DNA of 64,000 nt, taken from NCBI GenBank assembly GCA_030267565.1, contig BRXU01000005.1, forward strand, positions 4,219,501-4,283,500, written 5' to 3'. This DNA is from Pleodorina starrii (taxonomy: Eukaryota; Chlorophyta; Chlorophyceae; Chlamydomonadales; Volvocaceae). The notes below the pieces were generated by a model that did not search any database, was not told the origin of the DNA, and worked only from the letters and a program-made list of their open reading frames with translations. Positions within the stretch are counted from its first letter, which is position 1; every line of letters starts with the position of its first letter. Positions 47,467-58,097 of this stretch are shown piece after piece. A program made the translations under genes and the position numbers.

Positions 47467-50400
47467 ATGGGACCAAGAAATCGCCCTTGCTGCAGCGCTG
47501 ACGTGATAGACGTTCCCGCGACATTTGAGGCGCATCAACTTGAAGAGGATGTAGCACTGTTGGCTAGGACCGCAAAACTGGAAATGAAACCGCTCTGGTC
47601 TGCCAGTTTAGGGTGTTGTGCCTGCCTCAGCTTGGCTTTCGGCATAGCGACGATGCCGGAGTTCTTTCAGTCCATCTTTGGGAGATTCTGCTTGGACTCC
47701 CTGTATAGGCTTCTGCCAATGTCTGCAACGGCTGTGGCTGTTGGCCTGCTGCTCATCGCGTTGCGGGTCCAGTTGGTTCGCCTGATTCACAGGCTGTTCT
47801 GTCGGCTTCCCTTCGAGGCCAAAGCTCCTGATCACCCATCAGCGCTGCTGGCCGCCGCGTATCGCGTGCGCGCTGCGGTAGCTGAGGACACGGCCTTTGG
47901 TCAGCAGGTGGTGAGCCCTAAACAACCCGGCGTGGGAAATGTCATGCCCGACGGCTCCGTGGCGGAGCTCGAATGCCCATCCAGCGCATCTCGACAACAG
48001 CTCACGGACATTATTGCATGGCCTGGTGTGGGTGGCCCTTGCCGAAGCCACGAAGGTGCTACCCCTCTTGCAGCAAAGTCCGATGCGCAGCCATGCTACG
48101 CCCAGCCCCACGTCACCCCAGGTGCGACCCAGATCCCATCCCTAAGCCGCCCTCAGCATTGTCCCCATGGTTAACCTCCTGCCATGTGCCAACCCCTTCT
48201 TCCGTACGTATGCCGCAGGCGCGCCAGCGCCCATCCATCTCGCCACGCTAGCAGCGGCTGCACCCACCTCGCCCGCAGCCGTATCTCGCCCCCCGGCCAC
48301 CTCCCCACGAAATGCCCATCCTTTGACGGCGGCGCTACAACCCTCCCAACCCCCGCAACCCACATCCCCCACCACCACCGCCGCCGCCACCACCACCGCC
48401 ACCATCACCGCCGCCGCCACCATCACCACCACCACCACCACCATCAGCCGCGCCAACAGCAGCAGCAGCAGCAGCAGCAGCGGCGGCGGCGGCTGCGTCA
48501 GCCACCGCCCGGACATCGAGCCCCAGCGCCGCATCTCTCTCTCTCTCTCTCTCCCGCCGCCGCCCCGCCCGCCAAGTCCTCTCCTGCAGCCGCCGCCTCC
48601 CCCGCCCCCGCCCCCGCCCTCTGCGCCCGCCTGGATGCCCGCCGCGCCGCCCTGACCGCCAAGCTGGCCGGCCACCCCATGTCCAACCTGGCCCACTACA
48701 ATTGCGCCATGGAGCTGACTCGCCAGATCGGCAAGCGGGTGGCTTACCCCTACCACCCCTACCACCCATACCACCCCTACCACCCATACCAAGACCCGGC
48801 AGGGCCCTGCCCCAACGCCTCACAGCCCTGCCCAAGCACCGCAGGGCCCTACTCCTACACCTCCCCCTACATCCGCGGCCGCAGCGCCTACAAGATCAGA
48901 GCCGGCGACCCCGCCGACGCGCCCGACGGCTGGCGGGACCGGGTGGGTCAGGCGCTAGTGCGGGCAGCGGCGGCGGCGGCGGCCGGGGACGCTGGCGGCG
49001 GCGGCGGCGGCGGAGAGGTGCTGCGTCTGGATGCCGCGTACCTCCGCCGCGGCTGCATCCTGTTGGTGGTGGAGTACAGTACGCGGCGACGGCAGCCGCT
49101 GAACACAGCCGGCGACGGCGGTAGCGGTAGCGGTAGCGGTAGCGGTAGCGGTAGCGGCGGCGGTAGCGGCGGCGACCCACCGTTGCCACCTCTGGGGCTG
49201 CCCGCCAACGTCGGCGGCAACGACGACGGCAGCAGCGCAGACGGCGCGGCGGCGGCGGGCGGCGGGCCGCCGCCGGCGCTGTCGTACCAGGGCCTGCTGC
49301 AGGCCTTTGGGCCGCGGCTGCTGCAGCCTGACGGCATCCCCCTGCAGGTTGAGACGCAGCACTTCTTGGGCTCCACCGGCGTCCACACACTCGTGGTGGC
49401 AGCAGCCGGCGACAACGACGGCATCCGGGGCAACGCGATTTCGGGGCCACCGGCCGGTCCCGGCTCCCCGGCGAGCAGCAGCAGCGGCCGCAGGGCCAGT
49501 ATAGATGCGCCGCCACCGCCGGCGGCGGCAGCGGCGGCCGCCGCCGCCGTTGCTGTGCCCCGCCTGGTGCTGTTGAGCCCGCCCTGCGTCCTCGCCTCAC
49601 ACCAGCCGCTGTGCCTCCACGTCCTTGCCCTCGGCGCGACTGCCGGCGCCACCGCCGGTGCAGCTCGCAGCTCCGCCATTGCCGGCGCCGCCGCCGTTGG
49701 CGCACGCATAAGCGCGGCCGGGGGCGCTGCGCGCCAGCCGCCCCACCACGGCAACGGCGCCGCCCCGCCGCCTCCGCCGCCGGCGAGGGTGTCTCGTGTA
49801 TGTAGCGACCTGGTTGCGGCCGCGACAAACATCGGCCGCAACGCACTACACCGCACCGCACCGCACCGCACCGCACCACACCACACCACACCACACCACA
49901 CCACACCACACCACACCACACCACACCACACCACACCACACCACACCACACCACACCACACACACCACACCACACCACACCACACCACACCACACCACAC
50001 CACACCACACCACACCACACCACACCACACCACACCACACCACACCACACCACACCGCACCACACCACACCACACCACACCACACCACACCCACCACACC
50101 ACACCACACCACACCACACCACACCACACCGCACCACACCACACCACACCACACCACACCACACCACACACACCACACCACACCACATCATATTTCCGTT
50201 CACGGACCTTCCACATCCCCAGCCTTCCCTTTGCCGCCCGTGCAACCAGCCAACCACCAGCTTCCCTCTCCCCCTTCACTTTCCTTCACCCTTCACCCAA
50301 GCCGCCTCCTTTCGCCCACGTAGACACCCTAACCACCGCTGCGCTCTCATCCTGTTTGCCTCCTATTGCGGTCCTATTACCACCACCTCCCTCCCCGCGC

Positions 50401-50750
50401 AGATTAGCAGCCCCCACATGTCGCTCCTCTTCGCCGTCAACTGCCTACTTATGGAGTGGCCCATGCTCCTCAGCCACGGCTGGCGCGGCGCGGCGGCCAC
50501 CTGGCTGCTGCTGGCCCGATTCGTGGCGGGACTGGCGGTGAGGTACGGACTGGCGCTGTGGGAGCGCGCCAGCTTCCTGCAGGGCTTGGCGCGGGCTGGC
50601 GGCGGCGGAGGGAGCGGCGGCAGCAGCTCATGTGGCGGCGACAGCGGCAGCAGCAGCGGCACCGGCGTGTGCGGCGGTGGCGGTGGTGGTGGCATCGAGG
50701 GGATTAGAGGGGGGCAGCAGCACTTGAAGCAGCGGCAGCAAAGGGGCTGA
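47467..50750 (+). CDS. Membrane protein with degenerate SPL/CRR1-like PGC motif
   Basis: The first visible exon, 47467-47910, ends at GTGAGC in phase 0. It encodes two hydrophobic helices (SLGCCACLSLAFGIATM and SATAVAVGLLLIAL). Coding resumes in a long plus frame around 48590-49790 (ARLDARRAALTAKLAGHP; GRSAYKIRAGDPADAPDG; VLRLDAAYLRRGCILLVVEY; LLQAFGPRLLQPDGIPLQVE). The YLRRGCILLVV block resembles the YIRPGCV segment in the C-terminal half of plant SPL and algal CRR1 proteins, with Pro replaced by Arg. The last exon, 50403-50750 (TGA), adds hydrophobic segments (SLLFAVNCLLMEWPMLL; AATWLLLARFVAGLAV) and a Gly/Ser tail. The intron before it holds a CCACA array. Exon limits between 47911 and 48600, and a possible intron at 48740-48850, are unresolved. 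No SBP DNA-binding domain is seen here. Confidence 0.55.
48745..48790. repeat. TACCACCCM tandem repeat
   Basis: Five tandem nine-base units (TACCACCCC or TACCACCCA) encode YHP repeats if translated, or lie in a short intron starting near 48740. Confidence 0.8.
49845..50190. repeat. CCACA pentanucleotide array of about 340 bp in an intron
   Basis: Tandem ACCAC/CCACA pentamers with occasional CCGCA units and a few CACA phase slips fill most of the intron before the exon at 50403. The HHTTP and CGVVW frames across it are artefacts of the repeat. Confidence 0.96.
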
Positions 50751-51488
50751 TGCCGTCGGCGCAGGGGCGGCGGCGCTGGAGTTGTGATACAAGGGGGCCG
50801 CGGAGGCGGAGGCGGCGCGTGGACTAGGCGGCGGAGGGTTGAGGCGGCGAGGGCATGCCGGAATGGACGAGCAGGGAAGGGGCTTGGAGGGGTGCGGCAA
50901 AGGGAGGGTACTGGGGGTGAGGGCTGCAAGACGGGGTCTGTAGGGAGGGGTGCGGCAAAGGGCAAAGCCCCGGCAAAGGGGCTTGGAGGGGTGCGGCAAA
51001 GGGAGGGTACTGGGGGTGAGGGCTGCAAGACGGGGTCTGTAGGGAGGGGTGCGGCAAAGGGCAAAGCCCCGGCAAAGGGGCTGGGAGGGGTGCGGCAAAG
51101 GGAGGGTACTGGAGGTGCGGGCTGCAAGACGGGGTCTGTAGGGAGGGGTTGCGGCAAAGGGAGGGTACTGGAGGTGCGGGCTGCAAGACGGGGTCTATAG
51201 TCTTCGCCGTGGGGTTCGTCGCCAGCAGCCTTTAGGGCAGCAAATTGGGGCAGGGCAGCAGGGGCCGCTCGGAGCGGCAGGTGTGTGTTCGTACGAAGAC
51301 TCTCGAAGAGTGACATGCGCGGTCGTCGGTGTTCTAGGAGAGTGGCGTGGGAGCTCGAAGAGTACCGTAAACAAGCGGCCTGAGTGGCAGCAGAAGTGAG
51401 GCAGTGTGTAGGAAAGATGTCTTGCCGGGACCCGGGAGTGCGTGCGCCCTGCTGTTCGCGTAGTACGGTATCCTGAGAACTTGCCTGA
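50751..51488. other. 3' flank with minisatellite, no supported gene
   Basis: G-rich downstream sequence of the preceding gene. It contains the 99-bp tandem repeat listed separately. Open frames exist on both strands through the repeat but have no independent support. Confidence 0.5.
50877..51200. repeat. 99-bp minisatellite, three full copies and one shortened
   Basis: The segment starting GGGAGGGTACTGG recurs at about 50902, 51001, 51100 and 51159, a 99-base period with the last copy reduced to 59 bases. Each unit contains GCAAGACGGGGTCTGTAGGG. Because 99 is a multiple of three, frames stay open on both strands. Confidence 0.9.
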
Positions 51489-53319
51489 CATGGGCGGTCG
51501 CCCGTCGCGTATCGTCCAGCCGCACTGCAGTGGCTCGCCGCTGAAAGGAGCCGCCGTGTTGGGCGGCAGGCGCGGCATCCCAATGTGCACCGGCGTCGGC
51601 GGCGGCGGCGCGTGCCTGAGAACCAGCCACTGTGCTGGCCTTCCGACGTCACAACCGGCGGGTTGGTGGGGCACCACGGTTAGCGCAATGGGGCCTGCGA
51701 GCCACAAGCCGCGTGCGCGCCATATGACGTCGCGCTCCTACTCCTCGCCCCTGGACGATATGTCGCCCTCAGTACAGTGTGTCGATGACACCAGGGGATG
51801 ATGCCGAAGCCGGTGGTATCCGGGGGCGCCGTCGCGGCCGCAGGGCGGGTGTGCGCTCGGGGGAAGTAATGCGATGTCTCGCTGGGTGTCGATCGATGCT
51901 TCGATGGCATGAAGGTTCAAGAAAGCGGCGTGGATACTGCCTTCGAAACGTGTTTGAGCTTACAGGTCGCCGATACGTTATGTTCGCCGTTACGTTCGAA
52001 ACGTGTTTGAGCCCACAGGTCGCCGCCACATGCTGTGCCTCGTCATTGTCTCCATTGTGTTTTGGTGTTCCGTAGGCCGCGGCGACCTTCCCGCTTGCAT
52101 TTGGAAGGATGGGTTTTACTGTACCGGTACCAGGCAGCTCACAGGCGCTCTCGTCGTTTCCGTTTTGAATTCATGCAGGGTTACAGGCCGGCCCCTGTTG
52201 CCTTTATCCGCCGTGCCTTATGGGCGGCTGGCTCCTTACGTCGGTCGGAGAGGTGCGCGTGCAGCGCCTGCGCTGGCGTCGCCGCCGCCACCGCTGCAGC
52301 GCTACAGGTGCCTCGCAACGCAAAAACAGCAGTGGAGGGTACCGTATAAGAGCGAGCGAGCGGAGGGGGCGTTGGTAGTTAGTTGGTCCCCAGGCAGCGG
52401 CGCTTGGAGCCGTCGGCCGTGGAGGTGTACCTTTCAGTCACTGGGACGCCTCCCTCCCCTGATGCCTTCCTCAAGCCTTCCCTCCATCTGTGTGTTCGTG
52501 TGTAGCTCGGTGCCGGTGGCGGCACCGGCATGTCTGCTTGTGAATGCCATTTGGGGGGTTTATAAAAAAAGAAGATACCGCAGCGAAGGGACGAAGATCG
52601 GCATGTCTCCCCACCCCCCCACATATGGGGGCGGGGGAGACATGCCGATCTACCGTACTTGAGGCGGCGGATGTGGACCGTGGCCACCTTGCTCCAGTCG
52701 TCCGGTCGGGGCGCAGGGCGCCATCGCAGCCGGGCCGCGGCTGGCAAGCGGTTGAAACAGAATGGAGATTGCGCGCGATTGTGATGCAGACACGCAGTCA
52801 CATAGCTGGTCCTGTTGGGGGGGAGGGGGAGATGGGGAGTCGCAGGCCTTGTCCGTACGAGCGGGTTCGTGTCTCATTGACCGCCTCCCTCCTGCGCAGT
52901 CATCCCAGTCCGGACAGTTGGTGGTTGCTAGGGCTCTTCTCCGGACGTCCGGAGTCTGGGTGGGCTGCCGTCGATGGGGCCGGGGTGCCGCTGGCTGGTA
53001 GCCGTGCAGCCCTTGCTACGCCTCTGCGTGTGCTCCGTCCCCGCTGGCATCAAGCCAGCAGCGGACCCTCCTATGCGTTGTTCGGGTCCTCTTGGGAAAG
53101 AAGCCACCACGGCAATCGCCTCCGTGAGACCTGATCCGAGGCCGCATCGGCAGCGGCCCTGCGCATCGGCAGCAGCCCTGCCTGTTTGTGGTTTCGCTGC
53201 AACGCCGACCGTTAGCGGTTCGCGCGCCGCGCACCATGTACGACATGTGGATGATGCCCGACCTGGTCGCAGGCAGGCACGCCGTCCCGGAGTACCTGTT
53301 CGAGGCACGAGGGGGATAG
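51489..53319 (+). other. Possible plus-strand gene of unknown function (fragments)
   Basis: A plus frame from ATG 51489 (MGGRPSRIVQPHCSGSPLKG) reads with high third-position GC through SRSYSSPLDDMSPSVQ to about 51778. A second block at 53236-53319 reads MYDMWMMPDLVAGRHAVPEY and LFEARGG before a stop, and stays open for at least 60 bases upstream. I cannot connect the two by convincing splice sites. A minus frame at about 51625-51495 (VHIGMPRLPPNTAAPFSGEP) is nearly as coding-like, so the strand is not settled. Confidence 0.25.
52596..52650. repeat. Strong hairpin (inverted repeat)
   Basis: GATCGGCATGTCTCCCC (52596-52612) is matched perfectly by its reverse complement at 52634-52650. The 21-base spacer (A, C-run, ACATAT, G-run) can pair further, so the whole 55 bases can fold into one stem of about 24 pairs around ACATAT. 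No gene is assigned here. Confidence 0.9.
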
Positions 53320-54400
53320 CGTGCCGTCGTATAATTAATGGGGGTTCGTGGCTCTGGGGCCCCCCACGGAAAGGGTGGGATTTGGTGGATCCGGAGCACC
53401 GGTTCTTGCAGGTGAGTTCGGATGAGCTCGTGTGTTCGCGTGACCGGAATGGTGCATTTGGTAGGTCTTGGCTTTTTTTTCTGGGGCTTGTCAGGCCGGG
53501 GCCTCTTCAAGCTACAGCCCGTAAGTTGCTGTCAGGGTCTGTTGGAGCGCATTTGCGGGTGACCGGGGCCCGCCGCCAATCGGAATGCCATGACTACACT
53601 AATGACACTATTAGCGCAGGTCTGAGCTCTTCCCTCGAGTTCGCTCGGTCCTATCTGGGTGGCTCGTGCTGTCTGGCCCTGTGTGGCCTGGTTGCGGTTT
53701 CCTTCGCCCTGGCCGCATCCGCTGCGGTGCATGGCCAGCTAACCGGCTGGCTATGACGTCCCGAAGGCCTGGAGCCCACAGTAACAACAAGGAGCCGACT
53801 GCCGAAGCCTGGGCCCATGGGTCTGGCCACTGGGTTTCCCGGACAGTAAACAGCTCCGACCAATATTCTATGCACTTGGCACACATGCGTTCAGGATGAG
53901 CCATGTGTGTGGGAACATCCATGTGAGGTACCAAGGACGACTGGTTTCTGCCATGCTTTTCACTATGTTTAGTGCTGTGGCCTGAAATAATACAGAATGA
54001 TAATTGGCTGGATCAGATGCCGCAAATACAGTTTTAGGCAGCTGTGCAAGCTGTTGATGCATGCTGGCAGACTTTCCTGTTACAAAATTCGCAAAACCGG
54101 TGCTCGCGGGAGAGCGGCTGTAATACGTTGCAGTGCATATTAGCATTGGTTGCTCAAACGTTTGCCGAATTAGGGGAGTTACTGAAACGCAAGGAGTACG
54201 ACCGGATCCAGCTGAAACAAAATGGCCAAATGGCGGTTGAGCAGCTTTCCTAGGGCATGCTTGTCCCCGTTTACCCTTTACTTAACATTGGTTTGCGACT
54301 GTTGACCTTGTACAGACAGACACACCTGGCCTCGAAAAAAGGACAAATTTTGAACGTCAACAAGCCTTCTGAACTTTTGCTGAGCATAATCTGAAAAAAG
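53320..54400. other. Intergenic, presumed BAR gene promoter
   Basis: No supported gene. The last 400 bases are AT-richer and probably include the promoter and 5' UTR of the BAR-domain gene. Confidence 0.45.
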
Positions 54401-56444
54401 ATGGGGCACGGATGGCGTCGGGTTATGGAGAACGTGCGCCAAAAGGTCGGTGCAGACCGTACCTTCAAGGCGACATCTAACGCGCGTAACGAAGCCATGT
54501 TCAAGGAGGCCACGGAGTTCTCCTTGCACCTGAAGAACCTAGAGCGTGACTTGCGCAGCATGCAAAAGGATGTCGAGGGTAAGGCTGCAACCCCCAGTTT
54601 TCTGCGGTGTCCTCGGTCAACCATCTGTCAGCCGACAGATTGACCTCAACTCACACGCATCTCCTGCTGTAGCCAAGTTCCTCAACCTTCGCCACATGTT
54701 GGTTTCACCTCTGCCTCGCTCGTTTGAGGAGGGACGCGACGGCGCGGTGCCCTGCACGGAGGAGCCCAAGATGATTGGCCATGGCGTTGGAGTGGACATT
54801 TTGCAGCAGTCAGCCATTGACCTCAAGACTCGGTTGGAGGAAGAAGTCATCCATCCGCTTCGGGCGTGGCACGAGGCTTACCGCAAGATCTGTGTAAGTT
54901 TGCAGAGTCGCGAGCCAAAGTTTCGTCTAAAACCATCTTGCCGAGGCTCACCTCCCTAAACTTCACAATATTAAAAATGTCATAGGAGCGCATGGTGAAG
55001 CTCGAGTCTATGCGGCTGGAGCTGGATTCGCGGCGGCGAACAGTGGACAGCTTGACCGGTAGGTCGCGTAAGCACTGCAAAGCTCGAATCCGGGCCTTGT
55101 TCAGAATGAAGAGCTGCACTGGGCACGACAAGCTTGGAATCAAACCATGGGAATACCCCCTTGCCCCCGCCCTGTGTAATGACCCTTAGACAGGGAGGAA
55201 CGCTTGAGGAGGACCACACCCGCGCCGCAGCATAAGGACAAGCACGAGCAGGAGCTGGAGAAGCTGTCGCAGCTGCGGCAACATAAGGAGGAAAAGATGA
55301 ACCGTGAGTACACCCTTCGGAACTGTATAGATTAATTGTGTCGGGTTACGGTCAAATGATCACCCGACGGCGGGGTAACAGGTGCCGGCGCTCGCAAACT
55401 GCGGGCCCACTTCGGGGTTTCTGTCTGCTTGCACCGTACAGCCGTTCAAAGTTACTAGTTCCTTAAAGCTCTCCAAAGGGTACAACATCACCTAATAGGC
55501 ACCAATGCTGCGTACCGTGAAATGGTGCCCCCATAGGCACCAGTGATGCGTACCGTGAAATGGAGCACATGGTGTACAACTCCCTGATCTTGGTCATCAA
55601 GGACACGGGCGTCCTGCGCGAGTACACGTCAAGGGTCATGAAGATATTCCAGGTGGGGGCGACCGCATCCTTTGACGGTTACCAACTTGCATTTCGCATT
55701 TGGACGCGATTGACCTTCCGTACCAAGCGGCGGCGCCGTTGACAGTTGATAGCTGCCACGTTTGCGGGCATGGGCCTACAAGTGTCACTCCTACGGTCTC
55801 AGAAATGGAGCTCGCGCCGACTCCATGCACTCAACTTCGCCTCCCGCCCTCCGACCATAAATCACACACAGGACTGCTACCAGACGGGTTTCTCGGCCTT
55901 CAGTACAATGACTCCACTGCTGGATTACCACACATCCCCGGACAACTTCCTTTCGTTGATGCCGATGATGGACGACGGCCGGATGCTCATGGGGGTAAGA
56001 TGGGTATTGTGCAGCTTCCTTAGCCCAGTTCCCTGCGGTCGACAGTTCGTGAAGACCCTTACCTGAGCATCTTCCATACGCGCGCCGCCTCTTCTCTTGT
56101 CCGTAATGCTTGCCCCTGCTTGCTGGTGACGCTATCACCAATGCATCATACTGTTGCGACTCGTATTTCCTTTGGTGCCACAGGCACCATCGGACCGCTC
56201 ACGGCAGGCGTCGGAGCTGCACGGGATCCGCAAAGATGGCATGGGAATGTACGCGCCAGCGTCGGACGATGGGGGGGACGCCAGGCAATACGGCAACGAC
56301 CAGCAAATCCAGCCGCAAATGTCAGGGTTGGGGGGTTATGGGGAGATGCAGCAGCCGGTGAACCCGTACCACGGCGTTTACCAGCCGAACCCTCACGGCA
56401 ACCGCTACGTGGCCTCCCCGTCGGCCGCCGCGTGGCAGTACTGA
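54401..56444 (+). CDS. BAR-domain protein
   Basis: Seven exons, all phases agreeing, give 361 residues: 54401-54578, 54673-54893, 54986-55058, 55190-55303, 55537-55652, 55872-55994 and 56184-56444 (TGA). The first ATG precedes WRRVMENVRQKVGADRTFKA, a typical amphipathic N-terminal BAR helix. Three long charged helices follow (NEAMFKEATEFSLHLKNLER; DLKTRLEEEVIHPLRAWHEA; ERMVKLESMRLELDSRRRTV and HEQELEKLSQLRQHKEEKMN; REMEHMVYNSLILVIKDTGV), the helix pattern of the BAR family (PF03114). The last two exons are a flexible tail rich in Gln, Tyr, Asn, Pro and Gly, with no SH3 domain visible. BAR dimers bind and bend membranes in endocytosis and trafficking; the specific role here is not known. Exon 5 is preceded by a duplicated acceptor (55497-55498 and 55535-55536). 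Confidence 0.85.
55499..55563 (+). repeat. 38-bp tandem duplication spanning a 3' splice site
   Basis: GCACCAATGCTGCGTACCGTGAAATGG (27 bases, 55499-55525) and its near-copy at 55537-55563 differ at two positions. Each is preceded by TAG. The downstream copy is the exon start used in my model. Using the upstream copy adds 38 bases and brings in-frame TAG at 55534-55536. Confidence 0.9.
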
Positions 56445-56991
56445 ACTGGGCGCAGCATTGAAAAGCCGCACTATTAGGGTTCAGGACGGGGTTTGGCTGT
56501 TCACACTAACATGCGGCGTGGATCGGGACGCGTTTAGCGCGCTAACGTTGGGCAACTGAGTTATTGCATGGTGCAGCCCGGTCTGGGTGGTTAGCAGTGA
56601 GGGTTTGTAGTCAGATTGCTACAGGATGATGTACCTTTCCGCAGGACTATGGGGCGGCCATAGTCGTCAGGTTAACCTGGATGCGCGGGAGGGGCGAGAA
56701 ACGTGGTCTTTTGGAGCACTGATCACTGTAGAGAAACTCAGCCAGCTCGGTGTAGGTAGGGAATGACGTTTGGAACTTCAATGTTTGGCGCGACATGGGA
56801 GCATATCCTCCTTCGTCTCTGGTGCTACGCGTTGTGTGTGAAATGTGTGGATTCGACGTAATGGGGCTCGCAGGTGAGTCAAATGACAAACGCAGGCCTC
56901 GGTGGGGACTGACGCTCAGTTGGACAGTGGGTGCTGGTGGTTTTACCGAATTTCGGGATCAGTGGCCCCCCTCGGGATTTCCGCTCATAGC
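56445..56991. other. Convergent intergenic region
   Basis: The 3' ends of the BAR gene (plus) and the polytopic membrane gene (minus) face each other. No clear TGTAA for the BAR gene occurs before 57006-57010, which lies inside the neighbouring minus-strand exon, so the transcripts may overlap. Confidence 0.5.
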
Positions 56992-58045
56992 TTACACAAT
57001 GCGGATGTAAGCCATGGTAACCAACACCGGCAGCACCGAGTGGACCAGGTGCAAGTAGGCCTGGCTGGGATTGGTGTCCAGCGGCCCGCAGTTCATCCAC
57101 GCTGAGAAACAAATCGACCAGGAAAAACTCACAAACGTCCACCTCCCCGAGAAAAATCCGACTGCCAGCTCAATGCCAGCCCGTACCACCAGCATCACCA
57201 ACGCCAGCTTGATAGCGCGCTCCGCATCGTTCCCGAACAGGTAGCCGCGGTCGTTGTCCGTCCAAACCTGCGGATGTGCGCATAAAAAACAAAGGCATGC
57301 CCAAGGTCACCTTCGTTGTTTGCGAGCTGTGTGGCTGAGGTTCATGCACGATCCTGTCTCAAAGGGACCTCTACCTAGGCCGGCCGTGATCCCGATCCAA
57401 GTGCACGCTTCCACCCGTATGTCGCAGTGAGTCACCTCAGTGAAAGCGGCGAGCGCCACTGCCGCCGTCACTGCTGCGGCCGCTAGATCCACGACCGTCA
57501 GCAGCCACGGCGCCAACCGGTTGCTTGGCAGCAGAGCCGCTGCCACGCTGGTGCCCAGCAGCGCAGCTGCCCGCAACACGTTGACCGCGAAGCGGGACGA
57601 CTCTGGCGGTCTGCCACGCCATCCATCGAAGCCTCTCCAGCCACCCGCGCCCGTTGATGACTCAGACGTCGAAGCTGCAGTCGGCGACTCGCCGCCCGGC
57701 TCCGGCGGCGGCGCGTAAATAGCATCAGCCTCAGCCTCGCGGTGGCTGCCTGCCGTACTGCCAACCCGCTCCGAAGAGGGCGAGCTTGCGGCGCCGTCGC
57801 TGCTGTGGCTCATCCGCTCCTCTTCGTAGCCTACCGAGCTGCCCTGCGCGCCGCTGCACGCCGCGTGCTGCGACAACCTTTCCTCCCGCAACAGCAACGA
57901 CGAAGAAACCTGCCGGTCCGCATCTCCCGACAGCACGGCACCCTCGCTGGCAGGCAGCGAGCTCGCCTCCCTGGGCGCCGAGGCTGCACCGGACTGCGGC
58001 GCGAGCTCCCCATCCCGCGCGAAGCCTGAGACTGGCTGTTGCTGC

Positions 58046-58097
<52 letters not shown>

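Noticed and set aside
49796..50323. His-Thr-Pro and Cys-Gly-Val-Val-Trp repeat frames
   Set aside because: Artefacts of the CCACA array inside an intron.
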